NCBI GenBank assembly: GCA_905221615.1
Contig: CAJNDT010006147.1
Coordinates: forward strand, 1-64,000
DNA from: Symbiodinium sp. CCMP2592
Taxonomy: Eukaryota; Sar; Dinophyceae; Suessiales; Symbiodiniaceae
Direction: 5' to 3'
DNA: 64,000 nt
Below the pieces are notes generated by a model. The model ran no database searches, was not told the DNA's origin, and saw only the letters and a program-made list of their open reading frames with translations. The translations under genes and the position numbers were made by a program. Shown piece after piece: positions 16,690-26,529 of the stretch (position 1 is its first letter; each line of letters opens with the position of its first letter).

Positions 16690-17030
16690 GGGCGAAACAA
16701 TTCCACAAGAGGTTTGCCTTCCAAACGCCCCAATAAGCGAAACAATTCTGCAAGAGCATGAGCATCGCACAGTGTTTACAAAAGCATGAGCGTCGCTCAT
16801 TGGGGGGCAGTCACGACAACCTGTGCGAAGAAAGCCAAGAGCATGAGCATCGCTTATTGGGGGGTAGTCACACCAAGCAGTGCCAGGAAAGCGAAGAGCA
16901 TGAGCATCGCTTATTGGGGGGTAGTCACGACAAGCAGTCCGAGGAAAGCCAAGAACGAACGCTCCAATAAGCGAAACAATTCTACAAGAGGCTTTTTCTT
17001 CCTAATGCCACAATAAGCGAAACAATGGGT
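16690..17030. repeat. 57-bp tandem repeat with inverted and direct flanking motif
   Basis: A unit containing GAGCATGAGCATCGC and TTATTGGGGGGTAGTCAC repeats about three times (near 16781, 16839 and 16896; last period 57 bp). On both sides lies CCAATAAGCGAAACAATTCT (about 16730 and 16963), whose first half is the reverse complement of the CGCTTATTGG inside each unit. Confidence 0.75.
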
Positions 17031-17317
17031 TAACAAATCCATTCATAAGGGCAGGTGGAGGAATCTAAAATAAGTCTAAGCTCGACAACCTTAAATAATT
17101 AAATCAGCTGTGGGAGCAATATGAACTGTTGTATTTTCCTAGTGGTGTGGGAAGGCGACATTAAAGTGTGACAAGCTAGGTTGTAGGTACAACTCTCTGA
17201 ATGATGATGAAGGACTTTATATGGCTTATTTTATGGGATTCTAAGGGTGGGTGGGTGTTATTTCTAAACCTTAAATACAACTCTACTTTAAAACTGCTCG
17301 ATCCGGAGCAGCTGAAC

Positions 17318-17360
17318 CTTAACCCTAAACCCTAAACCCTAAACCCTGAACCCTAAACCC
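17318..17360 (-). repeat. Short interstitial telomere-type tract (CCCTAAA)
   Basis: Several near-perfect CCCTAAA heptamers in C-rich orientation. A TTTAGGG tract in the opposite sense follows at 17518-17556. Confidence 0.7.
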
Positions 17361-17662
17361 AAGCCCCTAAACCCTAAACCCAGAGGCCCTGTAGATCCTT
17401 ATAGGTCCCTTTCAAGGGACCCTTAAAGGGATCCTTATCCCAATTACGCCCATCCTGCCTCGCAGCCTGGCAGCATGTGACCATGCCCGGGGGGACTTTC
17501 CCTCGCCTGGCTTGGGGTTTCGGGTTTAGGGCTTTGGTTTAGGGTTTAGGGTTTAGTATAAGGTTGAATGTAGGGTTCCTTTAAAGGGTTCCGTTAAAGG
17601 GGTCCTTTAAGGTTATGATAGGGGTTTGGGGCGTAGGATGTTGCAGGTGTCAGGCTTCGGGC

Positions 17663-17753
17663 TCCCTAAGGCCCTAAGGACTCACGTATTAAGGCTTTTT
17701 GGGCCCAAAGACCACACAATATGAGGCTTTTGTGCCATGTCGAGCCTTAGGGT
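17663..17753. mobile_element. Palindromic element, GGGCCCAAAG family
   Basis: Outer arms are CCCTAAGG and CCTTAGGG. The core TTTTTGGGCCCAAAG is followed by an AAAGACCA-type segment. Related copies lie at 19511-19592, 35128-35200, 45870-45955, 46383-46470 and 57130-57240. No protein is encoded, so it would be non-autonomous (MITE-like). Confidence 0.55.
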
Positions 17754-18046
17754 TAGGATTCAGGGTTTGGGGTTTGGGGTTTATGGGGTTTCGGGTTTGA
17801 TGTTTGGGCTTTGGGTTTAGCATCAACCATGAAGGCAAGCCTCCCGACGCGTAGCCTAGGGATTGCGGGTTTTCAGGGCTCCTTGTGGGCCATTTTTTAA
17901 GATCAATCTACCTTTAAAGGGATCTACAAGCATTCCTTTAAGGGTTCCTATAAGGGATCTATAAAGGGTTTAGGGTTTTGAGTTTCCGAAAAGTACACCC
18001 TAAACTGCTCCGTACATGCCGCCCCTCAGGGTCCATGTACCCAAAT

Positions 18047-18118
18047 CCCAGATAATGCATACTCTGGCCTCAAAGTCCCTAGGGACTTGAAGGCCAGACA
18101 GAGTATGTATTATCTGGA
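18047..18118. repeat. 72-bp near-perfect palindrome
   Basis: Arms run from CCAGATAATGCATACTCTGG inward to a CCCTAGGG centre and return to ATGTATTATCTGG. It has almost no loop and would extrude as a cruciform. Confidence 0.75.
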
Positions 18119-18152
18119 AACCCTTGCGGCACCTGTATATCCAAGGGTAGAA

Positions 18153-18264
18153 GGAGGGACCCTTAATAAGGACCCCTAGGTATAGACCCTTAATATAGCT
18201 ATTATATACCCATTATATAGCCCATTATAGGGTAGGGGTCCCCATTAAGGGTCCCTCCCTTTCC
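18153..18264. mobile_element. 112-bp element with inverted ends GGAGGGACCCTTAAT
   Basis: The left end is GGAGGGACCCTTAATAAGGA and the right end is ATTAAGGGTCCCTCC. The interior is AT-rich (TATATAGC, TATATAGCC). It is MITE-like, and a single copy was recognised. Confidence 0.6.
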
Positions 18265-18574
18265 CATTTGAGTATAGAACCTTTGTAGAACCAGGAAAAG
18301 GACTCCTAAACCTTAGCATGAGAAGAGAGGCCTTGAAACCGACATCCGACGCCCTGAACCCCTCTAAACCCCTAAAACCTAAGAGGCCTCTAGGGAAACC
18401 CTATGTTGAGAAGAGGTCGTAACCCCTAGCCCTGAACCCCTAAATCTCTCAACCCTAACACCTAACCCTAAGGGTCCGAAAACCTAATAATCAGATACTC
18501 TCCTAAATCTTGAGCTGCATTACTTATTATCCTAAACCCAAGTCCCTAGGTATTGGGTCCTTTGGACCCTTGAA

Positions 18575-19275
18575 ATTAGAGCCCCCCCCAACCCTAAACC
18601 CTCAACCCTAAACCCCTAAACCCCTAAGCCCTAAACCCCTGAACCCTCAACCCCCAAACCCCTAAACCCTACACCATTAAAAAACCCTAAACCCCTAAAC
18701 CCCCAAACCCCTACACCCTAAACCCCAAAACCCCAACCCCTAAACACCATAAACCCCTAAACCCTAAACACCCTAAACCCCTAAACCCCTAAACCCCTAA
18801 ACCCCTAAACCCTAACCCCTAAACCCTAAACCCCTGAAACCTAACCCCTAAACCCCTAAACCCTAAACACCCTAAACCCCTAAACCCTTAAACCCCTAAC
18901 CCCTAAACCCCTAAACCCCTAAACTCCTGAACCCGGAAACCCCTAAACCCTAAACCCTTTGCCCTAAACCCCTAAACCCTAACCCCTAAACACCCTAAAC
19001 CCCTAAGCCCTAAACCCCTGAACCCTAAACCCGCAAACCCCTAAACCCTAAACACCCCAAACCCCTAAACCCTAAACACCCCAAACCCCTAAACCCTAAA
19101 CCCTATACCCTAAACCCCTAAACCCCTAAACCCTAACCCCTAAACACCCTAAACCCCTATACCTAAACCCCTAAACCCCCAAACCCCTAAACCCTAAACA
19201 CCCTAAACCCCTAAACCTCTAAACCCCCAAACCCCTAAACCCCTAAACCCCTAAACACCCTAAACCCCTAAACCG
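18575..19275 (-). repeat. Long degenerate CCCCTAAA/CCCTAAA array, about 700 bp
   Basis: Dozens of C-rich heptamers and octamers (CCCTAAA, CCCCTAAA, occasional ACACCCTAAA) occur with few interruptions. This is telomere-type sequence in C-rich orientation. It is inside the window with ordinary DNA on both sides, so it is interstitial. Confidence 0.85.
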
Positions 19276-19384
19276 AGCTCCTGAGCCCCCGAGGCGCCTC
19301 GGGTCGCAGCTTGCGCTTCGCCAGCGCTGTCGCCCACGCTTGGGCCAGGACGCCAGGAGGGCCTTCGCTTCGGATCCGGGGAGT
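19276..19384 (-). CDS. GC-rich exon-like island between opposed telomere-type arrays
   Basis: About 105 bp of GC-rich unique DNA. On the minus strand one frame reads EGPPGVLAQAWATALAKRKL without stops. There is no start or splice proof. It separates the C-rich array on its left from G-rich TTTAGGGG sequence on its right. Confidence 0.2.
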
Positions 19385-19660
19385 TGTTTTGAGGGTTTGG
19401 GGGGTTGAGGGGTTGCGGGGTTTCGGGTTTAGGGGTTTGGGGTCTTGTTTTGAGGGTTGACGGGGTTGAGGGGTTTAGGGTTTAGTTTGGGGGTTGAGGG
19501 AGGGAGGGCTTCCCTAAGGCTCTAAGGACTCATTATTAAGGCTTCGGGGCCCAAAGACCATACTATATAAGGCTTTGGGCCGTTTTGAGCCTGAAATTTA
19601 GGGTTAAGGATCTCGGGTTTCGGGTTTGGGGGTCAGGGTTTAGGGAAGGGCTTTGTTTTA
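19385..19660 (+). repeat. Degenerate TTTAGGGG/TTGAGGGG array
   Basis: G-rich telomere-type repeats in the orientation opposite to 18575-19275, interrupted by a GGGCCCAAAG-family palindromic element at 19511-19592. Confidence 0.7.
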
Positions 19661-20135
19661 AGGGCCCTTGTCAAGCTGCCTGCTGGTCTCCCGGAAGCTG
19701 CCCGAAGGAGCAGGGTTTGGGGGTTAAGGCTTAGGGAGGGAGAGATGGGTGCTTGTAACAAGTTGTATCGGGTTGCTTGAAGCCGCTATAATTATTTAAA
19801 CTTTTCAAGTTGAAAAAGCTCTTTTTGCAGGGTTCATTTGGGCTTGAGATCGCTGTCGGAATTCGCAGGGTGTTGGGCTTCACTACAGCCACTATAGTAA
19901 TATTATCATGGAATACCATTGACGGGGATATGATGAATGCTTACTGCATTCTTACTGCGATCACTATATTCGAAAAGTCCGCGATGTTACGACCACTATC
20001 TTCGAAAGGTCAGCGATGTCGGGTTTCGCGGCTTGGGTTATGTGTTTAGGGCTTGAGGGTTTGGCTTTTGAGTTTGGCAAGCAGAGTTTAGAGTAGATCG
20101 GGGGAGCCGGGGCATGGGGGGCCATGCCTCCTCGC

Positions 20136-21586
20136 CTAAGGGTCCATCAAGTCGAGAGAAAGCTTTCTATGCAGGAAGAGGAGAGATCGCGTCAGCCCAG
20201 GGCACCATTTTCGAGCTTCCAGTTTGAAGCCGGCTCTTCGAAAGGGATGTTCTCTGAGTGGCATGATTTCGAAACTGGACATCGTGCCAGCGCGAACAAG
20301 TTGGCGACCAGAAGTCTCACACCGCTGCACCAGCTGCATGTGTGCATCCCGGTTGTCCACCTCGGACCATGTACGAATACAGCAGATACTTTGGCCATGG
20401 CGCACCTAGAGAGGCACGCCTCTGAGGCCACGCTACGTGAATCTTTCCCAAAGGGTCCTAAGTACCTGCATACAGAATACTCACCCACACCACAACCCTA
20501 GCTTCTACTATAGAAACCTATGTGCTTGGGACCCTGAGGTTTGGGGCTCTATATTGTAATCGTCCAGAAATTATTCGTGCCTCACTGTCGCGCTCGTCTT
20601 CTGCCTTTGCCTGCCGAGAACACAGGATTTCCCTAAGGGTCCAAGTGCCTCGTCTAGAGTCAGTGTTCCCGAAAGTCCTCGAGTATCCTAGCCCAACACA
20701 GGTTAACCTCATCAATTAATTATGGTAGGACTGTATAAACCTCAAAAGGTAAGAGGTTACCTACTGAGTCATTAAGAAGTACTTACATCCCATAGGAGAC
20801 CACTGAAGCATGAAATATGTGCTATCGCGATGCAGGCTTTTACGACGGGCCTCATGGGGCTTGGATTCTTGAAGTTTTGGGGTTTAGGGCGCAGGCTCAA
20901 ATGATATATTCTCTGGCTTTAAAATACCCTATCAAAAGTACTTTAAGCCAAAGTATAAAGCCCTACGCCCTGAACCCCAAACCCTAAACCTCTACATGCA
21001 CCCTTTGGGCAAGATAATTACGGGTCCCACAGCCGTGAGGCTCCTAGAGATCCGTCATGATGAGCGTCATCATCAACTACCCCAAGGGTCTAAAGGATCC
21101 AATAATCAGGTATTTGGGTTTAGGATAGTAGTTATGTAGGTTACTATTTCGGAGAGTATATGACAATGACCCTTAGGGCTAATGTAGGGGGCAGAATAAT
21201 TCGAACAAGGTTTTGGGTGTTCCGGTGTTCCTATTTTCTTATAGTATAATACTATACCCAACCCAAACCTGTGTTTAGCTTGACAATCTTACTTTCTGAG
21301 CTGAACTAAAATGGTTCATGGCACATTGCTTGGCCATGGCAATGATCGAGTCCGCCATCTGCACCGTATAGGTGTGGCCCGGCATCGCCTTGAAAATCCA
21401 CTCCCACGACAGCAATGGCGGATGAACGGGAAGAACGCAGGTCCTCTTCTTCCCCAGGCACATCTGCAAATTGTCCCAGTTGTGCATGAATGCAGGAGAA
21501 TGCTGCTCAGCCTGGGTCTGCAAGGCTTGGGTCTGCAAGGCTGCAGGGCTGGCTGCACTGGCTGCCACGGATGCACCGGGTGCCAT
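20136..21586 (-). CDS. Three-exon gene model, 182 aa, function unknown
   Basis: Exon 1 is 21586-21293 (ATG, 98 codons) and ends at a GTAAGA donor. Exon 2 is 20610-20581 (exactly 10 codons, AKAEDERDSE) with a GC donor. Exon 3 is 20360-20136 and ends LSLDLMDP plus TAG. All joints are phase 0 and every acceptor is AG. Exon 1 starts MAPGASVAASAASPAALQTQ, has a duplicated LQTQA pentapeptide, then LSWEWIFKAMPGHTYTVQMA and a run of aliphatic residues. Exon 3 contains EVDNRDAHMQLVQRC-like and PLREHPFRRAGFKLEARKW sequence with natural codon choice. I do not recognise the family. Two other frames over exon 3 are also open, so transcript evidence would help. The mixed GT and GC donors are the same as in the genes at the left of the window, which argues that both regions belong to one genome. 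Confidence 0.5.
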
Positions 21587-21952
21587 GGGTGTATTTAGGC
21601 TGCGACGGTATCACAGCACCCAAACCGTTCAGGATAGTAACTATGCAGGCTATGATCCCGATCCCATACATTGACAATGTGAGTCAGTTGTGAGGTGAGG
21701 TATAGACCTTAAGTTCGTATGGCACTGGATCCACAGGTTATAAGCCTTAAACCCTAGAGCTACAGGTATGAGTAGTGAGCATTAGAACACGCGGTGCCGG
21801 GCTCAGAGGGAGCTTCCGGGTGGAAACAAGATGCACTTTGGGGTTCACGGTTTAGGACAAGACCAAGAAATACCATCACACCTAAAAAAATAGGGGCCGC
21901 GTGACTTCATGACACCCGCACCCTTTGCCGAGTTGCTTGGTTCTAGAGCCAG

Positions 21953-22162
21953 GTGAGTCGTTGTGCTTCCTACTGGACGCAGCACCGCATGTCCTCAGGT
22001 TGTTTTTGCCTCGAGTGCCCTAATAGTCTGACGACAGTTTGGGAGTTCTCAGATTATGTGGTTAGCAGGAAGGAGCATTCGGAACAGTATGAGCAACTAC
22101 TCAGCTGCTATATTGGCCCGAGACGACCATCCTCATGGTGGATCGGCAGAAGTGAGGTTTAG
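21953..22162 (+). CDS. Exon-like segment with a CFCLEC cysteine motif
   Basis: The open frame reads CASYWTQHRMSSGCFCLECP, then WEFSDYVVSRKEHSEQYEQL and a stop after WWIGRSEV. Composition and codons look coding and the other frames do not. No family is recognised. The CxC-x2-C cluster could bind a metal (inference). Confidence 0.4.
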   Translation: MSRCASYWTQHRMSSGCFCLECPNSLTTVWEFSDYVVSRKEHSEQYEQLLSCYIGPRRPSSWWIGRSEV

Positions 22163-22227
22163 GGCTTCGTGGTTGGATATTGGGGTTTAGGGTTTAGGGC
22201 TTGGAAACTCTTGGGATTCAATTCTAC

Positions 22228-22385
22228 TTGGAGGTTCATGGGTAGTTATAAGTAGGGTTATTATAGGTAGGATATCTGTACTTACAACCAATATTAGGGA
22301 ACTTATAACCCCACTTTAACTAACCCTTATAGAATCCCTATAGATCCCTTTAGAGGGACCCTTAAAACTACCCATGAACCTCTAA
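22228..22385. mobile_element. Palindromic element, GGTTCATGGGTAGTT family
   Basis: The left end is CTTGGAGGTTCATGGGTAGT and the right end is ACTACCCATGAACCTCTAAG, spacing 158 bp. The family also occurs at 28648-28759, 30301-30422, 48253-48375 and 58612-58730, with a solo end near 62850. Variant members with GGTCGGGGGACTTAGT or GGTCATGGGACTTAG ends are at 54653-54788 and 56957-57080. All are non-coding. Confidence 0.75.
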
Positions 22386-22490
22386 GAAAGGGACTCGTGA
22401 GGGTCAGGTGGGATGAAAATGCTTGGGGGAGCTCCTCCGAGGTCGGTGGCGGGCCATCAGCCGCGAGGTTGAACCTTGAGGTTTAGGGTT

Positions 22491-22615
22491 CCCTAAAGGC
22501 TCCATGTACCTTTATAGTAGATACTTAAGCCTTAAAGGGGTCTCTATATAGGTACTTTAAGGCCTAGGTATATATAGTAATTAATTATATGGGTGCATGG
22601 AGCCTTAGGATTTGA
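22491..22615. mobile_element. Palindromic element, GGCTCCATGTACC family
   Basis: Ends are CCTAAAGGCTCCATGTACC and GGTGCATGGAGCCTTAGG. The interior GCCTTAAAGGGGTCTCTATA is shared with the copy at 62270-62380. Confidence 0.7.
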
Positions 22616-22621
22616 AAGGCT

Positions 22622-22815
22622 AAACCCTTAACCCGAAACCCAACCTTATAAACCCTTAATCCTACCCCCAACCTTATAAACCCTAAACCCTAACTCCAAG
22701 CTTATAAACCCTACACCCTAAACCCAACCTTATAAACCCTAAACCCTAAACCCAACCTTATAAACACCCTAAGCCCAACCTCAAACCCTAAACTTAAGCC
22801 CTACACCTTAAACCT
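22622..22815 (-). repeat. Tandem CCCAACCTTATAAACCCTAAA repeat
   Basis: An approximately 21-22 bp unit, part telomere-like and part AACCTTATAAAC, repeats about seven times with small indels. Confidence 0.7.
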
Positions 22816-23195
22816 ATACACCCTAAAACCGAATATTTCAGAGCTGGGAAGGTCGCGCGATTTTTGGCCTAGGGTTCAAGAAAGCCCCCGAATCCGACAG
22901 AAGCCGAGAACCAAAGGCCTGACGTGTAGGGCTTACCTGAACCCCAAATAACCTACCTGCTTAAGGATTTATACGGAAGTCATAACCAGGAACCCTAAAA
23001 CTATACCCGAAAACCCCATACTCCACATTAAAGGCCAGATCTTGCGATCACTTTCTCATTGGGCTTCGGGTTTAGAGGTTTCGGGTTTAGGGCTTGAGGG
23101 GTTTAGGGGCTTAAGGATTAGCGCTTGGGGAGATGCATTGCTCGCATAATGACGAGGTGAGCCTCAATCCAAAACACAGCTTGTGTCTCTCAACT

Positions 23196-23312
23196 TACAG
23201 TAGAAGCCCAAAAGTTGGAAACCCCAGAGCCTCCATCCTTAAGAGTAATGTATAGGGAATCCCAGCTCTATTTGGACTTAATCCACTTTCCAACTTTATG
23301 GGTTTTACTGTA
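23196..23312. mobile_element. 117-bp palindromic element, TACAGTA/TACTGTA ends (copy 1)
   Basis: It starts TACAGTAGAAGCCCAAAAGT and ends AACTTTATGGGTTTTACTGTA-like. The arms are roughly 25 bp. The interior includes CTTAAGAGTAATGTATAGGG and AATCCCAGC. Copies at 33449-33565, 49338-49454 and 55578-55694 have exactly the same length. Confidence 0.8.
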
Positions 23313-23349
23313 GAGATCCTGCAGTTCTCAAACCGAGGGGACTCTTACT

Positions 23350-23600
23350 TCAGGGCTCTTGGCCGCAGGTTGGAGGCAAAGAGTTTAGGTCAAAGACAAG
23401 CATCCGGGCTAATCTTAGCCTATGCAAGCACCGGGTCGTAGGAGAAACACCAAACATTGCGCGACTCGTGACTTGAGGGCAAATCTCCCGGTAGTCCCCA
23501 CAAAACAGTTCTACATTATGGGGTCCAACAGGTTTCTCAGAGTATATTGGCTGATAAGGTATCCGCGGCGCCCAAAATCCTTTCGAAGGGACTCTACGTA
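23350..23600 (-). CDS. Exon-like segment, product unknown
   Basis: A minus-strand frame contains GFWAPRIPYQPIYSEKPVGP, ELFCGDYREICPQVTSRAMF and LHRLRLARMLVFDLNSLPPT, ending at a stop. The opposite strand is also open for 60 codons, but with poorer composition. No family is recognised. Confidence 0.3.
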
Positions 23601-23739
23601 CTAGTAGGAATACTCTACAGTAATTCATAATGCCCCCTAAGCAGGCCAGTAAAGTCACGCAAGTCTAAGGCTTAGGCACGAGACTGGTGAAGAGTCTTCG
23701 GTTTCGGCTGCCCTTCACCCAAAGCCTCAAACCTAAACT

Positions 23740-23935
23740 CCAAACGGTTTCAGTTTAGGGTCTGAGTCTAGGGGTTTCGGGTTTAGGTTTAGGCTTTAGG
23801 GTCTAAGTCTAGGGGTTTAGGGTTGAGGGTTTAGGCTTTAGGGTCTGAGTCTAGGGGTTTATGGTTTAGGGTCTGAGTCTAGGGGTTAAGCTTTAGGGTC
23901 TGAGTCTAGGGGTTTAGGGTTTAGGGTTTAGGGCC
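23740..23935 (+). repeat. Tandem GGGTCTGAGTCTAGGGGTTT repeat
   Basis: Five to six copies of a 30-45 bp unit that alternates TTTAGGG-type sequence with GTCTGAGTCTAGG. Confidence 0.75.
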
Positions 23936-24074
23936 CAAAGCCAAGTCCACAACACTACAAAACCAAAGCCTGGCTCTGTCTCACGGTACAGATGCAACCC
24001 CTGTTGAAAATCCCTAGGCAGGTACGGCTTTCAGGCAACCCCGTTCAAACCTAGGACTACACCCTACATCCATC

Positions 24075-24285
24075 TACAGCATCAAAAACCCTGAACCCTG
24101 AACCCTAAACCCTGAACATTGAATACTAACCTGTTACATCCAAACCCTGAGCCCTAAACCCTGAACCTGGACCCCTAAACTGTTGCATCCCAAATCCAAA
24201 ACCCCAAACCCTAAGCCCTTAACCCTGAACTGTTACATCCCAAACCCTGAACCCTAAACCCTGAACCTTGACCCCTAAACTACTG
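24075..24285 (-). repeat. Tandem telomere-like repeat with CTGTTACATCC insert
   Basis: About four units of roughly 55 bp combine CCCTAAACCCTGAACC with CTGTTACATCCCAAACC. Confidence 0.65.
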
Positions 24286-24363
24286 CCAAACTGAGCCAGG
24301 AACTCCGCTTCCAGACCCGATGCTTCCTCCTGGAGGCCTTCAAGGTCCAAGGCTACCCTAAGG
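24283..24363 (+). CDS. Short exon-like segment
   Basis: The plus frame reads TAKLSQELRFQTRCFLLEAF then KVQGYPK, with codons typical of coding DNA, set between telomere-like repeat and non-coding DNA. It has no ATG, so it would be an internal exon. The function is unknown. Confidence 0.35.
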
Positions 24364-24918
24364 GCCCAAGTACCAATTTTCCCGAAAGCCATATATAATT
24401 ACCTGGACGCCAATATCCTACCTTGTTCAAGGACTGTTACAGGGAAATCATAGTAGGGAACCCTAACCCGAAGCAGGGTGTTATGGTTTCAAGTTGCTTA
24501 AGGGCTTCCGGCTGTAGGGCCTCTTGCTTCTAGCTTAGAGTCATAGATCTGTCAGATATTCCGAAGGCTATCTAATTCCTAGGGGCACTAAGGGTGAACT
24601 TTTGGGATTATCTAGGGAATCGGGAACCCCAAAGGCTAAAGCCGCGAACTGTGAAGGATCACCAAGGCGTTTGTAAGTTTGTAACAGCAGCTATCGAGGT
24701 CTTCTACACCATATAGGCCCTGAAACACTCTGTTGGCGCGTGTTTGTCGCTGTCTGTCTGTCTGTCTGTCAACCTAACCCTATAAACCTGTCTGTCTGTC
24801 TTCCGAATGCGTTCTGCTGTCGATCTAGTCTAAGTAGAACTTAGAGTTTAGGGTCAATAGAACCTTGACGCCATCAGATTTTCCGTTTCAGGTCCCTATA
24901 TACGAAGCACGATGTCAT

Positions 24919-25119
24919 TCATTTCGGGGCCCCTATGCACGAATCGTGAACACTCAGGATGTTCCTGCTATGCACTAACTCGCAGCATGACGACAGAGCC
25001 CTCAACACAAAGTTGGGAGCAGCGGTCCTGAACCCGCAGCCCCAGAACAAGTGCACGTAAGCTGCCTTCCTGAACTCACAACCCTGGTGCAAGTGCATGT
25101 GAAACGAACAAGTGTGCAA
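24919..25119 (-). CDS. Exon-like segment with an internal duplication
   Basis: A minus-strand frame has two similar 13-16 residue blocks (HLHQGCEFRKAAY and HLFWGCGFRTAAP), then VLRALSSCCELVHSRNILSV and a stop. The matching DNA duplication is visible at 25010-25110. No family is recognised. Confidence 0.3.
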   Translation of the reverse strand: MHTCSFHMHLHQGCEFRKAAYVHLFWGCGFRTAAPNFVLRALSSCCELVHSRNILSVHDSCIGAPK

Positions 25120-25127
25120 CTGAAGCT

Positions 25128-25320
25128 TTGAATGCGAGATCTAGTCCTCAGGATGTCGGATATGATATATGGGAGTGTGGCTCCGGGAGCTGTCGATCTC
25201 TGATTATTTCTGATGTAAACAGCTTGAATGCGAGTTTAAGTATTCAGGATGTTGGGTAAGGGAGTGTAGCTCTGAGATCTATGGATTTCTGATGTGAACG
25301 ACCTCAACCGACATCTACAC
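25128..25320 (+). repeat. Two diverged copies of a unit of about 97 bp
   Basis: GAATGCGAG, CAGGATGT, GGGAGTGT and ATTTCTGATGT recur in the same order from about 25128 and 25227. Non-coding. Confidence 0.55.
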
Positions 25321-25348
25321 GAAGCACAAGAAACTTTTAATTTTTGAA

Positions 25349-25741
25349 TCAGGAGAACCGGTCAGTTTCTCTTTTTGCGTGTCGCAGCGTCCACACTGAC
25401 TGGTACCTGTGCTTGGCGATGATGGCTTGCTCTCTCCTGTACTGCGGCAGGCAAAGTTTGTGATGAAACCTGTCACGGGGACGGCTACACGGCTAGATGT
25501 AGACAACATAGGATAGGTCCCGCCATCATGCGCGCAAGACGAGTAGCGTTTGTCAAGCTAAACAAGAGAGCTTCCGTTCATACTGCCCTGCATCTGCGAA
25601 AAAATAACAAAAAAACTGGATCCAACTACGCCTGAACTAGAGTCCGAAATCCCCTGCATGTCCGTCGGAAGCCCTACACCCCAAAATCCAGGCCGGTAGG
25701 CTTTCCCCGGCGTGGTGGTGTGTGAAAAGTCTGCTGATCCC
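25349..25741 (-). CDS. Two exon-like segments on the minus strand
   Basis: Segment 25558-25741 reads SADFSHTTTPGKAYRPGFWG, then GLPTDMQGISDSSSG, to a stop. Segment 25349 to about 25449 reads YRREQAIIAKHRYQSVWTLR, then HAKRETDRFS, to a stop. Both have natural codons in that frame only. They may be ends of different transcripts; I could not join them. No family is recognised. Confidence 0.35.
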
Positions 25742-25867
25742 TCCCCATGCCCTAACCCTATCTAGCGGTGGAGCAACTGCTTGCTGAAGGGTTGTTTGTG
25801 TCGAACCCAATGCCCTGCACCACCCCCAAACCAGCTTCCCAACCCTAAACACTCTAACCTTGGGTTT

Positions 25868-25975
25868 ACCTTAAACTAACATAACCTACTTTTTGGTAGG
25901 TTCTTATTCCAAATCCTAAAAAGGTTTTATAGGGACCCTACAAAAAGTAGGTTTTAGTAGCTTAAGGTAGGGTTC
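25868..25975. mobile_element. Palindromic element, CCTACTTTTTG arms
   Basis: The left end TACCTTAAACTAAC runs into CCTACTTTTTGGTAGG. The right end CCTACAAAAAGTAGG runs into GCTTAAGGTA. It is non-coding and MITE-like. Confidence 0.65.
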
Positions 25976-26269
25976 GTAAAGTTTTTGTTTGAATCGGTCC
26001 GGCTACAGGTTTGTTGCTTCAGCAGATTCAGATTCAGATTGGATGCCCTTACTTGTCTTGAACGGCGGCATATAGTCTATCATGGGGACGCTGATTGCCG
26101 TATGATCTTTATTCCTGATTACAGGATGGGGTTCAGAACACAGCCGGTCCTTTGAGTAGTCCTTAGGGGGTCATCATACACGACAGTCACGACGCTGCTC
26201 TGCCTGATATTTCTTTAAGGAGAGCCCTTCATCAAAAGCCTCTCCACGGTTTAGATTTTGGGGATAAGG

Positions 26270-26385
26270 TTTTACAGGGAACTCCAGAAAGTTGGAATAT
26301 GGTTTCATGGCAGGATACCCTATAATTTGCCATAGAAGGGTTAGGATAATCATATTCCAACTTTCTGGCTTTTACTCTAAGTTGA
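26270..26385. mobile_element. Palindromic element, AGAAAGTTGGAA arms
   Basis: Arms are CCAGAAAGTTGGAATATG and CATATTCCAACTTTCTGGC. It is related to 61137-61252 and, more distantly, to the 117-bp family (shared GTTGGAA/TTCCAAC arms). Confidence 0.7.
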
Positions 26386-26406
26386 ACTATGTACATAACC
26401 TGGCTT

Positions 26407-26529
26407 CTAGGTCATGCTGAGAGGGTGGGAGTCAGCTTCCTCGTTCTTCGGCCATGCCATCAGTTGATCATGATGTACGGAGTTGGCGCGGAGATCGGGC
26501 CGTCTCCGTTCTCCTTGGCTACGGAAGGC
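26407..26529 (-). CDS. C-terminal exon-like segment
   Basis: A minus-strand frame reads AFRSQGERRRPDLRANSVHH, then DQLMAWPKNEEADSHPLSMT, and a TAG at 26407-26409. It is charged and well composed in this frame only. The function is unknown. Confidence 0.4.
   Translation of the reverse strand, partial: AFRSQGERRRPDLRANSVHHDQLMAWPKNEEADSHPLSMT

Noticed and set aside
18575..19275. Chromosome end
   Set aside because: The array is degenerate and has non-telomeric DNA on both sides within the window.
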